Origin: Billgrantia antri
Lineage (GTDB): Bacteria; Pseudomonadota; Gammaproteobacteria; Pseudomonadales; Halomonadaceae
Direction of reading: 5' to 3'
Length of the DNA stretch: 64,000 nt
Assembly (NCBI RefSeq): GCF_019430905.1
Contig: NZ_JAHYCA010000003.1
Coordinates: 434,001-498,000, forward strand
Notes under the pieces: model-generated
Told to the model about the DNA's origin: nothing
The model's database searches: none
What the model saw: the letters and a program-made list of their open reading frames with translations, nothing else
Part shown: piece by piece, positions 50,171 through 61,510 of the stretch
How positions within the stretch are numbered: position 1 is the first letter of the stretch
Layout: each line of letters opens with the position of its first letter
Position numbers and translations under genes: made by a program

Positions 50171-50701
50171 ATGAACTTCGACCACATTCCCGCCGGCAAG
50201 GACCTCCCCAACGACATCTACGTCGCCATCGAGATCCCTGCCAACCACGCTCCGATCAAGTACGAGATCGACAAGGAGATGGGCGCACTTCTGGTTGACC
50301 GCTTCATGGCCACCCCCATGTTCTATCCGGCCAACTATGGCTTCATTCCCCATACCCTGGCCGACGACGGCGACCCGCTCGACGCCCTGGTGGTCACCCC
50401 CTATCCGGTGCAGCCCGGCAGCATCATCCGCGCCCGCCCGGTCGGCATCCTCAACATGACCGACGAGGCCGGTGAGGACGCCAAGCTGGTATGCGTGCCC
50501 CACGCCAAGCTGACCACGCTATACGACGACGTTCAGGAAGTCACCGACCTGCCTGAACTGCTGCGCCAGCAGATCGCTCACTTCTTCGAGAACTACAAGG
50601 ATCTCGAAAAGGGCAAGTGGGTGAAGGTGGAATCCTGGGAGGGTGCGGAAGCCGCCCGCAAGGCCATCGAAAAGTCCGTGGCCGCCTACGAGAAGGCGTG
50701 A
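50171..50701 (+). CDS. ppa: Inorganic pyrophosphatase
   Basis: A 176-aa soluble family I pyrophosphatase, close in length to the E. coli enzyme (176). The active-site signature [13 protein letters not shown] contains the metal-binding aspartates, and [16 protein letters not shown] precedes it; [15 protein letters not shown] is typical of the C-terminus. GAAGGAAGCGACG precedes the ATG. It has a good promoter and a strong terminator of its own, so it is monocistronic. Confidence 0.97.
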   Translation: MNFDHIPAGKDLPNDIYVAIEIPANHAPIKYEIDKEMGALLVDRFMATPMFYPANYGFIPHTLADDGDPLDALVVTPYPVQPGSIIRARPVGILNMTDEAGEDAKLVCVPHAKLTTLYDDVQEVTDLPELLRQQIAHFFENYKDLEKGKWVKVESWEGAEAARKAIEKSVAAYEKA

Positions 50702-50716
50702 GCCGAACCCCTTCGT

Positions 50717-50754
50717 CGAACGGGCCGCCCCCTCGGGGCGGCCCGTTCGTTTTC
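50717..50754 (+). terminator. Strong terminator after ppa
   Basis: CGAACGGGCCGCCCC (50717-50731) pairs perfectly with GGGGCGGCCCGTTCG (50735-50749) around CTC, followed by a T-rich tail TTTTCG. Confidence 0.93.
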
Positions 50755-50879
50755 GTGCGACATCCGTTTTCTGCGACACCAGGGCGCACCCGTATGGTTC
50801 TAACGCTAGCGTCGACTGAGGTATTCTGGAACTCGGCGTTGCGCTGCGGGTCAACCCGAGCGAGCACCGCGACCCGTTC

Positions 50880-52769
50880 ATGAGCGTCGTCCATCGACTG
50901 CTTCCATTTGCCAGAGGGATCCCTGCGTTGACTAGTCGCCCTCTCACACGCCTGCTCTGCTGCCTGCTGCTGTGGTTGCCGCTGGCCGCCCAGGCCCAAT
51001 GGTTCTCCTCCTCTTCCGGTGGTCAGAGCGACTTCCTGCCGGTCATGGAGGCCTTCCAGCCCAGCGCCTGGCATGACGGTGAAACCCTCTACATCGGCTT
51101 CGAGAACGCCGAGGGCTACTACCTCTATCGACACCGGCTCGGCGTCGAGAGCCGCGATGAGGTACTCATGGTCGGCGAACCGCGTATCCCGGAGGGTGAG
51201 TTCAAGAGCGACGAATTCCTCGGCGACGTCTATGTCTTCTACGACCGCGTGGTCTTCGAGGCACCGCTGCAAGGCGAAGCGCAGGGCCCATTGAACGTCA
51301 CGGTCAGTTTCCAGGGCTGTGCCGATGCCGGGCTCTGCTATCCACCCGAGCGCGTCGAACTCCAGGCTCCCGCCAGTGCCATGCCGGCGGCCTTCGCCGG
51401 CTGGCGTGATGGCAGCGGCTCGGGTGAAGCCACGCCCGCCACGGCGCCGCCTGCCCTGGAGAGCAAGGATGGCCGCTTCAGCAACCTGATCAGCGAGGCC
51501 AGCCTGCCGCTGGCCCTGGGCCTGTTCTTCCTTGCCGGGCTGGGTCTGACCTTCACGCCCTGCGTGCTGCCGATGGTGCCGATCCTCTCCTCGATCATCG
51601 TCGGCCAGAGGCCTACCCGGCCGCGAGCCTTCGTGCTCTCCGCCAGCTACGTTGGCGGCATGTCGCTCACCTACGCCCTGGTCGGGGTGCTGATGGGCCT
51701 GTTCGGCGCCGGGCTCAACTTGCAGGCACACTTGCAGTCCGCCCCCGTGCTGATCGTCTTTGCCCTGCTCTTCGTCGTCTTCGCCCTGGCCATGTTCGGT
51801 GCCTTCGACCTGCGTCTGACACCGCGCCTGGCAGGCCGCGTCGATGCCTGGCAGGCACGTGCCCAGCGCAGCGGCCCCCTGGGCCTCGCCGGCGCCGGCG
51901 CGCTGTCGGTCCTGGTAGTCTCACCCTGTGTATCGGCGCCGCTGGCCGGCGCTCTGGTCTTCACTTCCACTACCGGCGATGCGCTGATGGGCGGTGCCGC
52001 CCTGCTGGCCCTGGGGCTGGGCATGGGCGTGCCGCTGCTGCTGGTCGGCACCCTCGGCGCTACCGCCCTGCCGCGCAGCGGCGCCTGGATGAACGGCGTC
52101 AAGGTTGCCTTCGGCGTCCTGCTGCTCGGCGTGGCGGTATGGCTGGTCGAGCGGCTGCTTCCCGCCTCCATCAGCCTGCTGCTGTGGGCGGCACTGGCCA
52201 TCGGCAGCGCCCTGGCGCTAGGCGCGCTTTCGCTCAACCTCGCCCAGGGCTGGCCCCGTGTGCGCCAGGCCGCGGGATTGATGCTACTGGCCTGGGGCAT
52301 CGCCCTGGTATTCGGCGCCGCCATGGGCGGCAGCGATCCATTGCGCCCCTTGGCAGGACTTACCACCCCAGGGCCCAGCATCGAGAGCACCGAGGTGACC
52401 ACGGTGGAGGACCTCGAAGCACTGCGCAGCACGTTGCGAGACCGCTCGGCACAGGACCAACCGGTTTTCGTGCACTTCACCGCCGACTGGTGCATTACCT
52501 GCAAGCAACTGGAGCGCCAGGTCTACCCCGCCCCCCAAGTCGCCGAGCCGCTCTCGCAGTTCGCCCGCATCGATGTCGACGTGAGCCGCACCGACGACAC
52601 CACCCGCGCACTGCTCGATCACTTCGGCCTGTTCGGCCCACCGAGCCTGCTATTCTTCAGCGGGGAAGAGGAAATCCGCGCAGCCCGCATCCAGGGGGAA
52701 GTCGGGGCCGACGAGCTCGCCAGCCACCTCAAAGGGGTACTCGACTGGTACGAGCAGCAGCGCGGCTAA
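50880..52769 (+). CDS. dsbD: Thiol:disulfide interchange protein DsbD
   Basis: A 629-aa inner-membrane protein that carries electrons from cytosolic thioredoxin to the periplasm. After a signal peptide (cleavage near AQAQWF), the N-terminal alpha domain has the cysteine pair in FQGCADAGLCYPP (146 and 152). The eight-helix beta domain has FTPCVLP (about 230) and VSPCVSAP (about 349). The C-terminal thioredoxin-like gamma domain has TADWCITCKQ (about 536-541). All three pairs are intact. It lies 206 bp upstream of accB and is probably independent of it. Confidence 0.95.
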   Translation: MSVVHRLLPFARGIPALTSRPLTRLLCCLLLWLPLAAQAQWFSSSSGGQSDFLPVMEAFQPSAWHDGETLYIGFENAEGYYLYRHRLGVESRDEVLMVGEPRIPEGEFKSDEFLGDVYVFYDRVVFEAPLQGEAQGPLNVTVSFQGCADAGLCYPPERVELQAPASAMPAAFAGWRDGSGSGEATPATAPPALESKDGRFSNLISEASLPLALGLFFLAGLGLTFTPCVLPMVPILSSIIVGQRPTRPRAFVLSASYVGGMSLTYALVGVLMGLFGAGLNLQAHLQSAPVLIVFALLFVVFALAMFGAFDLRLTPRLAGRVDAWQARAQRSGPLGLAGAGALSVLVVSPCVSAPLAGALVFTSTTGDALMGGAALLALGLGMGVPLLLVGTLGATALPRSGAWMNGVKVAFGVLLLGVAVWLVERLLPASISLLLWAALAIGSALALGALSLNLAQGWPRVRQAAGLMLLAWGIALVFGAAMGGSDPLRPLAGLTTPGPSIESTEVTTVEDLEALRSTLRDRSAQDQPVFVHFTADWCITCKQLERQVYPAPQVAEPLSQFARIDVDVSRTDDTTRALLDHFGLFGPPSLLFFSGEEEIRAARIQGEVGADELASHLKGVLDWYEQQRG

Positions 52770-52975
52770 CGACCTCACCGAGCGCAAGCGACAACCAGGG
52801 CGAACAGCGTTCCCGATCGGCTGGACATCCCCGACGATTTTAGGCACACTCCGCCAACAACGCTTATCAAGGCCGATAGAGCCGGCAATATTCGCCATCT
52901 TGCCGCGATCTATCGAAAGTTGGCTTGGGTTAACAGCACCCGGCCAGGCCATCTACTCACCGGTCGAGACTCAAC

Positions 52976-53443
52976 ATGGATATCCGTAAGGTCAAGAAAC
53001 TGATCGAGCTGCTGGAAGAGTCCAACATCAGCGAAATCGAGATTCAGGAAGGCGAAGAATCGGTGCGTATCAGCCGTCATCCCAATGGCGTCAGCTGGCC
53101 CCAGTCCCCGATGCCGCAGTATGCCGCACCGCAGGCGGCGCCCAACCAAGCGGCACCCGCCCCAGCCGCCGGACCCGCCACCGAGGAGACTCCGGCGGCC
53201 AGCTACCAGGGCCACGCCCTGACCTCACCGATGGTCGGTACCTTCTACCGCAGCCCGGCGCCAGGCTCGAAGGCATTCGTGGAAGTGGGTCAGAGCGTCA
53301 AGAAGGGCGAAACCGTGTGCATCGTCGAAGCCATGAAGATGATGAACCAGATCGAGGCCGACCGTGACGGCGTGATCGAGGCGATCCTGGTCGAGGACGG
53401 CGAGCCGGTCGAGTTCGACCAGCCGATGCTCATCATTTCCTGA
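52976..53443 (+). CDS. accB: Biotin carboxyl carrier protein of acetyl-CoA carboxylase
   Basis: A 155-aa acetyl-CoA carboxylase subunit. The N-terminal helix and the strand after it ([16 protein letters not shown]) are standard, a Pro/Ala-rich hinge spans about 40-75, and the biotinyl domain holds the [12 protein letters not shown] motif with Lys121 as the biotin site. It is followed 27 bp later by accC, the usual operon. The first 30 residues interact with AccC. Confidence 0.97.
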   Translation: MDIRKVKKLIELLEESNISEIEIQEGEESVRISRHPNGVSWPQSPMPQYAAPQAAPNQAAPAPAAGPATEETPAASYQGHALTSPMVGTFYRSPAPGSKAFVEVGQSVKKGETVCIVEAMKMMNQIEADRDGVIEAILVEDGEPVEFDQPMLIIS

Positions 53444-53470
53444 TCTTTCACCGACACTGGCGGACTCCCT

Positions 53471-54811
53471 ATGCTGGACAAGGTTCTCATCGCCAACCGC
53501 GGCGAGATCGCCCTGCGAATCCTGCGCGCCTGCAAGGAACTGGGCATCAAGACCGTCGCGGTTCACTCCAAGGCCGACCGTGAGCTGATGCACGTGCGCC
53601 TGGCCGACGAGGCCGTATGCATCGGCCCGGCCCCCTCGGCGCAGTCCTACCTCAACATTCCGGCGCTGATCAGCGCCGCCGAGGTCACCGATTCCAGCGC
53701 CATCCATCCCGGTTACGGCTTCCTCTCCGAGAATGCCAACTTTGCCGAACAGGTGGAGCGCTCCGGCTTCGTGTTCATCGGTCCACGCGCCGAGACCATT
53801 CGCCTGATGGGAGACAAGGTCAGCGCCATCGAGGCCATGAAGAAGGCCGGCGTACCCACGGTACCCGGCTCGGACGGCCCGTTGGGTGACGACGAAGGCG
53901 ACAACCTCGCCATCGCCCGGCGTATCGGCTATCCGGTGATCATCAAGGCCGCTGCCGGCGGCGGCGGACGCGGCATGCGCGTGGTGCACACCGAAGGTCA
54001 TCTGCTGTCGGCAATCAACGTGACCCGCACCGAGGCGCACTCCTCCTTTGGTGACGGCACGGTGTACATGGAGAAATTCCTCGAGCGACCGCGTCACGTC
54101 GAGGTTCAGGTGCTGGCCGACGGCCAGGGCAATGCCATTCACCTCTATGACCGCGATTGTTCGCTGCAGCGACGTCATCAAAAGGTGCTGGAAGAGGCCC
54201 CAGCTCCCGGCATCGATCCCGATGCCCGAGCCAAGGTGCTGGAGGCGTGTCGCGAGGCGTGCATCGAGATCGACTATCGTGGCGCCGGCACCTTCGAGTT
54301 CCTCTACGAGGACGGCCAGTTCTTCTTCATCGAGATGAACACGCGCGTCCAGGTGGAGCATCCCGTCACCGAAATGGTCACCGGCGTGGACATCGTGCGC
54401 GAGCAGCTGCGTATCGCCTCGGGCCTGCCGCTGTCGATCCGCCAGGAAGACGTCAAGCTCCACGGCCACGCCTTCGAGTGTCGTATCAATGCCGAGGATC
54501 CGCGCACTTTCATGCCCTCTCCCGGCAAGGTCACGCTCTACCACCCGCCGGGCGGACTCGGCGTGCGCATGGATTCACATGTCTATACCGGCTATACCGT
54601 CCCCCCCCACTACGACTCGCTGATCGGCAAGCTGATCACCTGGGGGGACAGCCGCGAGATCGCGCTGACGCGCATGCGCAACGGCCTCGACGAACTGCTG
54701 GTGGAAGGCATCAAGACCAACACCGACCTGCACAAGGATCTGGTCCGCGACGGTCACTTCCAGCAGGGTGGCGTCAATATCCACTATCTGGAGAAGAAGC
54801 TCGCCTCCTAG
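53471..54811 (+). CDS. accC: Biotin carboxylase of acetyl-CoA carboxylase
   Basis: A 446-aa ATP-grasp enzyme that carboxylates biotin on Acc[40 protein letters not shown] (the ATP loop) and the catalytic [16 protein letters not shown] block are all intact, and the length matches E. coli (449). It serves as an internal reference against which the degenerate relative at 26825-27802 can be judged. It is co-transcribed with accB. Confidence 0.98.
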   Translation: MLDKVLIANRGEIALRILRACKELGIKTVAVHSKADRELMHVRLADEAVCIGPAPSAQSYLNIPALISAAEVTDSSAIHPGYGFLSENANFAEQVERSGFVFIGPRAETIRLMGDKVSAIEAMKKAGVPTVPGSDGPLGDDEGDNLAIARRIGYPVIIKAAAGGGGRGMRVVHTEGHLLSAINVTRTEAHSSFGDGTVYMEKFLERPRHVEVQVLADGQGNAIHLYDRDCSLQRRHQKVLEEAPAPGIDPDARAKVLEACREACIEIDYRGAGTFEFLYEDGQFFFIEMNTRVQVEHPVTEMVTGVDIVREQLRIASGLPLSIRQEDVKLHGHAFECRINAEDPRTFMPSPGKVTLYHPPGGLGVRMDSHVYTGYTVPPHYDSLIGKLITWGDSREIALTRMRNGLDELLVEGIKTNTDLHKDLVRDGHFQQGGVNIHYLEKKLAS

Positions 54812-54840
54812 GATTCACTCCTGGGACGAACATCGCTCCC

Positions 54841-54864
54841 GCAGGGTGGCCACGGCCACCCTGC
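54841..54864 (+). terminator. Hairpin between accC and prmA
   Basis: GCAGGGTGGC (54841-54850) pairs perfectly with GCCACCCTGC (54855-54864) around CACG. Only a short T-pair follows, so it may attenuate rather than fully stop transcription into prmA. Confidence 0.5.
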
Positions 54865-54887
54865 TTGCGTTACGCACGGAGACCACC

Positions 54888-55802
54888 ATGCCCTGGCTGC
54901 AACTCAAGGCCCGCATCGCCCCCGAGCAGGCCGAACGGCTCGAGGAACTGCTGCTGGCCGAAGGCGCCACCGCCATTACGCTACAAGACGCTCATGACGA
55001 CCCGGTGTTCGAACCCGAGCGCGGTACCACGCCATTGTGGAACGAAACGGTGCTGACCGGCCTGTACGATGACCTCGAGGGGCTCGACGCCATGCTGGAG
55101 CGCCTCGCCGCAGCCTGGGCCGAGACTATGCCCGAGGAGCCCTGCCCGATCATCGAGTATGAGCTGCTCGCCGATCGCGACTGGGAACGCGAATGGATGG
55201 AGGACTTCAAACCTCTTCGCATGGGCCAGCGACTGTGGATCGTGCCCAGTTGGCACGAGCCGCCCGATCTTGACGCCGTCAACCTGCACCTGGACCCTGG
55301 ACTTGCCTTCGGTACCGGCACTCATCCCACCACGGCACTGTGTCTCGAATGGCTCGACGCCCTGGCGCTGGAAGGCGGCCTCGACAGCCTCGAGGTGCTC
55401 GATGTCGGCTGCGGCTCGGGAATACTTGCCATCGCCGCGCTCAAGTTGGGCGCGGCAGCGGCCACCGGCACCGACATTGATCCCCAGGCGCTGCAGGCCA
55501 GCCGTGACAATGCCATACGCAACGATGTTGCGGAGCATGAACTGACGCTTTGTTATCCCGAGCAGCTCGACTCAGAGCGCCACTTTCCTCTGGTGATCGC
55601 CAATATCCTGGCCGGCCCGCTGGTAGAGCTGGCGCCGATAATCGCCGGCCACGTGGCACCAGGAGGACGACTGGCGCTATCGGGCATTCTCGAGGGCCAG
55701 GCACAGGAGGTACTCGACGCTTATCGTGCCCAGGGCCTGATCATGGACGAGCCGCAGCGTCGCGAAGGCTGGGTTCGACTCAGCGGTGGCCGGGCACCCT
55801 GA
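54888..55802 (+). CDS. prmA: Ribosomal protein L11 methyltransferase
   Basis: A 304-aa SAM enzyme that trimethylates L11. The ATG at 54888-54890 has GGAGACCACC before it. The N-terminal substrate domain (MPWLQLKARI) is followed by a linker and the methyltransferase fold with LDVGCGSGILAIAALKLGA and VIANILAGPLVELAP. The GTGTHPTTALCLEW motif is characteristic. accBC-prmA-dusB-fis is a common gene order in this class of bacteria. Confidence 0.96.
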   Translation: MPWLQLKARIAPEQAERLEELLLAEGATAITLQDAHDDPVFEPERGTTPLWNETVLTGLYDDLEGLDAMLERLAAAWAETMPEEPCPIIEYELLADRDWEREWMEDFKPLRMGQRLWIVPSWHEPPDLDAVNLHLDPGLAFGTGTHPTTALCLEWLDALALEGGLDSLEVLDVGCGSGILAIAALKLGAAAATGTDIDPQALQASRDNAIRNDVAEHELTLCYPEQLDSERHFPLVIANILAGPLVELAPIIAGHVAPGGRLALSGILEGQAQEVLDAYRAQGLIMDEPQRREGWVRLSGGRAP

Positions 55803-55880
55803 ATCTCGGTACCTTGTTCTGCCTTCACCCCGCCCCTTCGGGGGCGTATGATATGCAGCCCCGAACTCACTGATCCGACC

Positions 55881-56924
55881 ATGTCCGAGAGCCGCCCGCT
55901 ACCACAGATCGGCCGACACCGCCTGCCCAACCGAGTCATCCTGGCTCCCATGGCCGGCGTGACCGACCGCCCGTTCCGCCAGCTCTGCCGTCGCCTGGGG
56001 GCAGGACTGGTGGTGGGCGAGATGGTCACCTCCGACCCGGCACTTTGGCATACCCGCAAGTCACGCCAGCGCATGGATCATCGCGGCGAGCCGGGACCCC
56101 GCGCGGTGCAGATCGCCGGTGGGGATGCCGCCATGCTGGCCGAGGCCGCACGCCTCAATGCCGACCAGGGCGCTGAGATCATCGACATCAACATGGGCTG
56201 CCCGGCCAAGAAGGTGTGTAACAAGGCCGCCGGTTCGGCGCTGCTGCGTGACGAGACTCTGGTCGCCGAGATTCTCGAAGCCGTGGTGGCCGCCGTCGAC
56301 ATCCCGGTGACGCTCAAGATCCGCACCGGCTGGTGTGCCGAGAGCAACAACGGCGTACGCGTGGCGCGCCTGGCGGAAGCCGCCGGCATCCAGGCCCTGG
56401 CGGTACATGGCCGTCACCGTCAACAGCGCTATCAGGGCAAGGCCGAATACGACACCATTGCCGCCATCAAGCAGGCCGTGAACATTCCGATCTTTGCCAA
56501 TGGCGATATCGACTCTCCACGCAAGGCAGCCCAGGTTCTGGACTATACTGGTGCGGATGCGGTGATGGTCGGTCGTGGCGCCCAGGGCAATCCCTGGATT
56601 TTTCGCGAGATCGACCACTACCTACGCCATGGATACAGCTGTCCACCCCCCGCCCCGGGAGAGAGAGCCAGCGTGCTGCGGGGACATCTCCATGCCCTGC
56701 ATGACTTCTATGGCAATTACATGGGGGTGCGAATCGCCCGCAAGCACCTTGGTTGGTATCTCGCTGCCGACGGACGTTTCGACGCCGTTCGACTGCGCGA
56801 ACTGCGGGCGGCCTTCAATGCGCTGGAGCAGCCTGACGAACAGTATGACTTCATCGACGTCCTCTTTCGCCTGGAGAGTGAAACTCCGCTCGGCCAGGCA
56901 ACGAATGGAATCAGTGCCGCATGA
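55881..56924 (+). CDS. dusB: tRNA-dihydrouridine synthase B
   Basis: A 347-aa FMN enzyme that reduces uridine in the tRNA D-loop. The ATG at 55881 begins MSESRPLPQIGRH; the frame is open further up but crosses a hairpin. LAPMAGVTDRPFRQLCRRLGAGLVV is the Dus signature, MGCPAKKVCNKAAGSALL holds the catalytic Cys, and MVGRGAQGNPWIF is near the FMN phosphate site. It overlaps fis by ATGA, the classic dusB-fis operon. Confidence 0.96.
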   Translation: MSESRPLPQIGRHRLPNRVILAPMAGVTDRPFRQLCRRLGAGLVVGEMVTSDPALWHTRKSRQRMDHRGEPGPRAVQIAGGDAAMLAEAARLNADQGAEIIDINMGCPAKKVCNKAAGSALLRDETLVAEILEAVVAAVDIPVTLKIRTGWCAESNNGVRVARLAEAAGIQALAVHGRHRQQRYQGKAEYDTIAAIKQAVNIPIFANGDIDSPRKAAQVLDYTGADAVMVGRGAQGNPWIFREIDHYLRHGYSCPPPAPGERASVLRGHLHALHDFYGNYMGVRIARKHLGWYLAADGRFDAVRLRELRAAFNALEQPDEQYDFIDVLFRLESETPLGQATNGISAA

Positions 56925-57259
56925 ACCATGAAGCCTTCAATCGCAATGTTGATTTGCCCGGCCTCGAAGCCGGCTCGTGCGCTGGCCTGCCGGAACTCGA
57001 CGCTGCAGCCCTGTCGTCGGCCTCGCTGGCAGAGCAACCCCTGCGTGAGGCCGTGGATGCCGCCATGCGACGCTATTTCGATCATCTCGATGGCGGCACC
57101 GTCACCGACCTCTACGCCATGGTCATGGCCGAAGTCGAGGCGCCGCTGCTGGCCAGCGTGCTCGAATACACCCAAGGCAACCAGACTCGCGCCGCCGAGA
57201 TGCTGGGCCTCAACCGCGGCACGCTGCGCAAGAAGCTCAAGCAGCACGACCTGATCTGA
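56921..57259 (+). CDS. fis: Nucleoid protein Fis
   Basis: A 112-aa DNA-bending protein that activates rRNA promoters and shapes the nucleoid in growth. The C-terminal helix-turn-helix [22 protein letters not shown] is nearly identical to E. coli Fis. It is slightly longer than the E. coli protein (98) because of its N-terminus. It is translated from a start overlapping dusB, so its growth-phase control probably acts on the dusB promoter. Confidence 0.96.
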   Translation: MNHEAFNRNVDLPGLEAGSCAGLPELDAAALSSASLAEQPLREAVDAAMRRYFDHLDGGTVTDLYAMVMAEVEAPLLASVLEYTQGNQTRAAEMLGLNRGTLRKKLKQHDLI

Positions 57260-57264
57260 ACCCG

Positions 57265-57287
57265 CCGGGCAGCGCCTGCTGGCCCGG
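57265..57287 (+). terminator. Weak hairpin after fis, with a palindrome before purH
   Basis: CCGGGC-AGC (57265-57273) pairs with GCT-GCCCGG (to 57287) with a bulged G, followed by CCCCTTATAT. Just after it, a perfect 10-bp palindrome CTATCGATAG (57301-57310) lies 17 bp before the purH ATG. Confidence 0.4.
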
Positions 57288-57326
57288 CCCCTTATATCCA
57301 CTATCGATAGAGAGTTGCCCCTCACC

Positions 57327-58907
<1,581 letters not shown>

Positions 58908-59039
58908 AGACGCTGGATCTCGGTCATGCGTCGTTGAAAGTCGCCTCAACATGCTCATTTGCAAAAGCAAACTCCGCTGTTTCGCCGACTTTCGCCTAGC
59001 CTGACCATCGCCCAGCCGTCTTCTCAAGCAAATCAGTTA

Positions 59040-59080
59040 CGAAAACCCCGTTGGCCAAGGCCGATGGGGTTTTCGTTCTT
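59040..59080. terminator. Bidirectional terminator between purH and gabD
   Basis: CGAAAACCCC (59040-59049) pairs with GGGGTTTTCG (59066-59075), and GGCC repeats inside extend the stem. A and T runs lie on both sides, with TTCTT after it on the plus strand. Confidence 0.88.
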
Positions 59081-59115
59081 GCAGCTTATGACTTTCGGCT
59101 CCGGGCGAAGCCCGG

Positions 59116-60573
59116 TCAGCCCAGGTCGATGCAGAGGTACTTGGTCTCCAGGAACTCCTCGATGCCCTGGTGGCCGCCCTCGCGGCCGAGGCCCGAGGCC
59201 TTGACACCACCGAACGGCGCCGAGGTATTGGAGATCAGCCCCGTGTTGATGCCCACCATGCCGTACTCCAGCGCATCGGCGACGCGCCATACGCGGCCCA
59301 GGTCGCGGGAGTAGAAGTAGGAAGCAAGGCCGTACTGGGTGTCGTTGGCCATCTTCACGGCGTCTTCCTCATCCTCGAAGGGGAACACCGCCGCCAGCGG
59401 TCCGAAGGTCTCCTCCTGGGCCACCTTCATGTCGCCATTGGCGAAGCTGATCAGCGTCGGGGTGAAGAAGTTGCCGCCCAGCGGATGGGGATGACCACCC
59501 AGCAGCAGTTCGGCGCCCTTGTCGACGGCATCGTGCACATGCTCGCTGACCTTGGTCACCGCGTTACCGTCGATCAGCGGACCGATGTTGATGTTAGGTT
59601 TGGTGCCGTCGCCCACCTTCAACTCGCTGTTCATCGCTACCGCCAGCTTCTCGCAGAAGGCGTTGATCACGCTCGACTGCACCAGGAAGCGATTGGTGCA
59701 GATGCAGGTCTGGCCGGCATTGCGGAACTTGGCCGCCATGGCGCCCTCCACCGCGGCATCCAGATCGGCATCCTCGAACACGATGAACGGGGCGTTGCCG
59801 CCCAGCTCCAGGGAGATCTTCTGGATGTGCTGCGAGGCTCGCGACATCAACTCGCGGCCCACCTCGGTAGAGCCGGTGAAGGTAATCTTGCGTACCAGCG
59901 GCGACTCGGTCATGGCGGCGGCGATTTCAGAGGCGCGCCCCGGCACCACGTTGAACACACCGCGCGGCACGCCGGCGCGCTCGGCCAACAGCGCCAGCGC
60001 CGTGGCCGAGAACGGCGTCTGGCTCGCCGGCTTGATGACGATGGTGCAGCCCGCCGCCAGCGCCGCGCCAGCCTTGCGCGTGATCATGGCCGCGGGGAAA
60101 TTCCACGGCGTAATGGCACCAACCACCCCGACCGGCTGCTTGGTGATCACGATACGCTGGTTGGGCTTGGCAGCGGGAATGGTCTCGCCATAGATGCGTC
60201 GTGCCTCTTCGGCGAACCAGCGGATGAAGCTTGCCGCATAGGCGATCTCGCCGGCCGCCTCCTTGAGCGGTTTGCCCTGCTCGTGGGTCATGATCATGGC
60301 CAGGTCGTTCTGATGCTCGAACATCAGGTCGTGCCATTTCATCAGGATGTCGGCACGCTCCTGGGCAGTGAGCGCTCGCCAGCCGACGAGCGCCGCATCG
60401 GCGGCGGCAATGGCGCGCTCGGTCTCGTCTCTTCCCAGCCGTGGCACGCTACCGAAGACCTCTCCGGTAGCCGGATTGGTTACTTCGATCTGCTCACCGC
60501 TGTCAGCTGCGACCCAACTACCGTCAATATAGGCGAAAGGGCAATAGAGCTGCGTTTCCTTGAGAGCTTCCAT
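59116..60573 (-). CDS. gabD: NADP-dependent succinate-semialdehyde dehydrogenase
   Basis: A 485-aa aldehyde dehydrogenase close in length to E. coli GabD (482). Signatures are PWNFPAAMITRKAGAALAAG, the general-base Glu in SLELGGNAPF and the nucleophile in FRNAGQTCICTNR (about residue 288). The C-terminal ASGLGREGGHQGIEEFLETKYLC is typical. It would oxidise succinate semialdehyde to succinate in GABA or polyamine breakdown, although glutarate semialdehyde is a possible alternative substrate. No gabT or permease lies next to it in the window. Confidence 0.93.
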   Translation of the reverse strand: MEALKETQLYCPFAYIDGSWVAADSGEQIEVTNPATGEVFGSVPRLGRDETERAIAAADAALVGWRALTAQERADILMKWHDLMFEHQNDLAMIMTHEQGKPLKEAAGEIAYAASFIRWFAEEARRIYGETIPAAKPNQRIVITKQPVGVVGAITPWNFPAAMITRKAGAALAAGCTIVIKPASQTPFSATALALLAERAGVPRGVFNVVPGRASEIAAAMTESPLVRKITFTGSTEVGRELMSRASQHIQKISLELGGNAPFIVFEDADLDAAVEGAMAAKFRNAGQTCICTNRFLVQSSVINAFCEKLAVAMNSELKVGDGTKPNINIGPLIDGNAVTKVSEHVHDAVDKGAELLLGGHPHPLGGNFFTPTLISFANGDMKVAQEETFGPLAAVFPFEDEEDAVKMANDTQYGLASYFYSRDLGRVWRVADALEYGMVGINTGLISNTSAPFGGVKASGLGREGGHQGIEEFLETKYLCIDLG

Positions 60574-60639
60574 GTTGATTCTCCTGGCCTCAGCGGGGGC
60601 CTGTACCGAGTGGATGTATTCTTATCACGCTTGCCCTTG

Positions 60640-60957
60640 TCACTGAGCCTCAGTGCCGTGCTGTTCGGGCATGGCCTCGGGCATGCCGCCCGGCACTGGC
60701 GGCTGAAGCATAGCGTTTAGTATGGCAAGGATCAGGACCAGAGCGATGGCAATCCAGCACAACGCGCGGCCGATGTAGCGAGCCGGCTGGCGATGGATCT
60801 GCCGCAGCCCCATCACGGCACAGACGGCAGCGGCGAGATTCAGTGGCAGCAAAGCACCCTGGAACAGCAGGGCGAGAATGGCAATGACGATGGCCGTCAT
60901 GGCCCAAGGGGCATGGCGTCGCCGCGGTGAATCCGATGAGGAGCTGTCGCGTTCCAA
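60640..60957 (-). CDS. Small two-helix membrane protein, DUF4190-like
   Basis: A 105-aa protein with a polar Ser/Arg-rich head, two membrane helices (about 20-50 and 62-85) and an acidic Pro-rich tail. The middle AAAVCAVMGLRQIHRQPARYIGRALCWIAIALVLI recalls small DUF4190-type proteins; it is given here in parts: CAVMGLRQI, then RYIGRALCWIAIALV. The start appears to be TTG at 60955-60957 after AGAGAGAGACG; an internal ATG at residue 20 would still leave both helices. The function is unknown. It lies between gabD and folX. Confidence 0.6.
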   Translation of the reverse strand: MERDSSSSDSPRRRHAPWAMTAIVIAILALLFQGALLPLNLAAAVCAVMGLRQIHRQPARYIGRALCWIAIALVLILAILNAMLQPPVPGGMPEAMPEQHGTEAQ

Positions 60958-61042
60958 CGAATCGTCTCTCTCTGTCGATTCTGCAATAACCCCTCATGCT
61001 AAGCGCAAAGGACCGTTGTCACCAACCCCAGGGAGAGCAAGC

Positions 61043-61453
61043 TCAGCGCTGGCGATGTGGCTCACGGCTGGCCGATAGGGTAATGGAGACCGAATCGGCA
61101 AAGCGAAGTGCGTGAGGCTTGTCGATCTCGACCTGCGCCATCAGGACCTGCTCGTGCGACATGATCAGGTCGAGGACCTCTCGCGTCATGCGCTCGAGTA
61201 GCAGGAAGTGCCCCTCCTCCACCATCTCGATCACCTGCTTGGTAATGGTGCGGTAGTTGAGCGCCTGTTCGATATGATTGAAGACTACCGCCTTGTCGGC
61301 ACGGTAGCGGAACACCGCATTGATGATCACATCCTGGCGGTTATTGATCTCCTCGTCCTTGATGCCGATAAAGGTCCGCAGGCGCAGATTCTTGATGCGA
61401 ATCGTGGCCAGGTCGTGATCGAGATGCTGGTCGTTCAGGGCGTGCAGCGGCAT
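61043..61453 (-). CDS. folX: Dihydroneopterin triphosphate 2'-epimerase FolX
   Basis: A 136-aa enzyme of the tunnelling-fold family that makes dihydromonapterin triphosphate. The segments [24 protein letters not shown] and [20 protein letters not shown] match E. coli FolX closely and set it apart from dihydroneopterin aldolase FolB; they are quoted here only as [13 protein letters not shown] and [10 protein letters not shown]. The ATG at 61451-61453 has TGGAGCC upstream. It follows folE by 57 bp, so the two probably form an operon for the tetrahydromonapterin used by phenylalanine hydroxylase in pseudomonads. Confidence 0.92.
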   Translation of the reverse strand: MPLHALNDQHLDHDLATIRIKNLRLRTFIGIKDEEINNRQDVIINAVFRYRADKAVVFNHIEQALNYRTITKQVIEMVEEGHFLLLERMTREVLDLIMSHEQVLMAQVEIDKPHALRFADSVSITLSASREPHRQR

Positions 61454-61510
61454 CGGATTGGCTCCAGGCAACAAACGCCCGCCGCGAAAGCGGGTACGTG
61501 GGCCATCTGG

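Noticed and set aside
59170..60720. A 516-codon plus-strand frame opposite gabD
   Set aside because: GabD on the minus strand is complete and its catalytic motifs are conserved; the opposite frame is a GC shadow.
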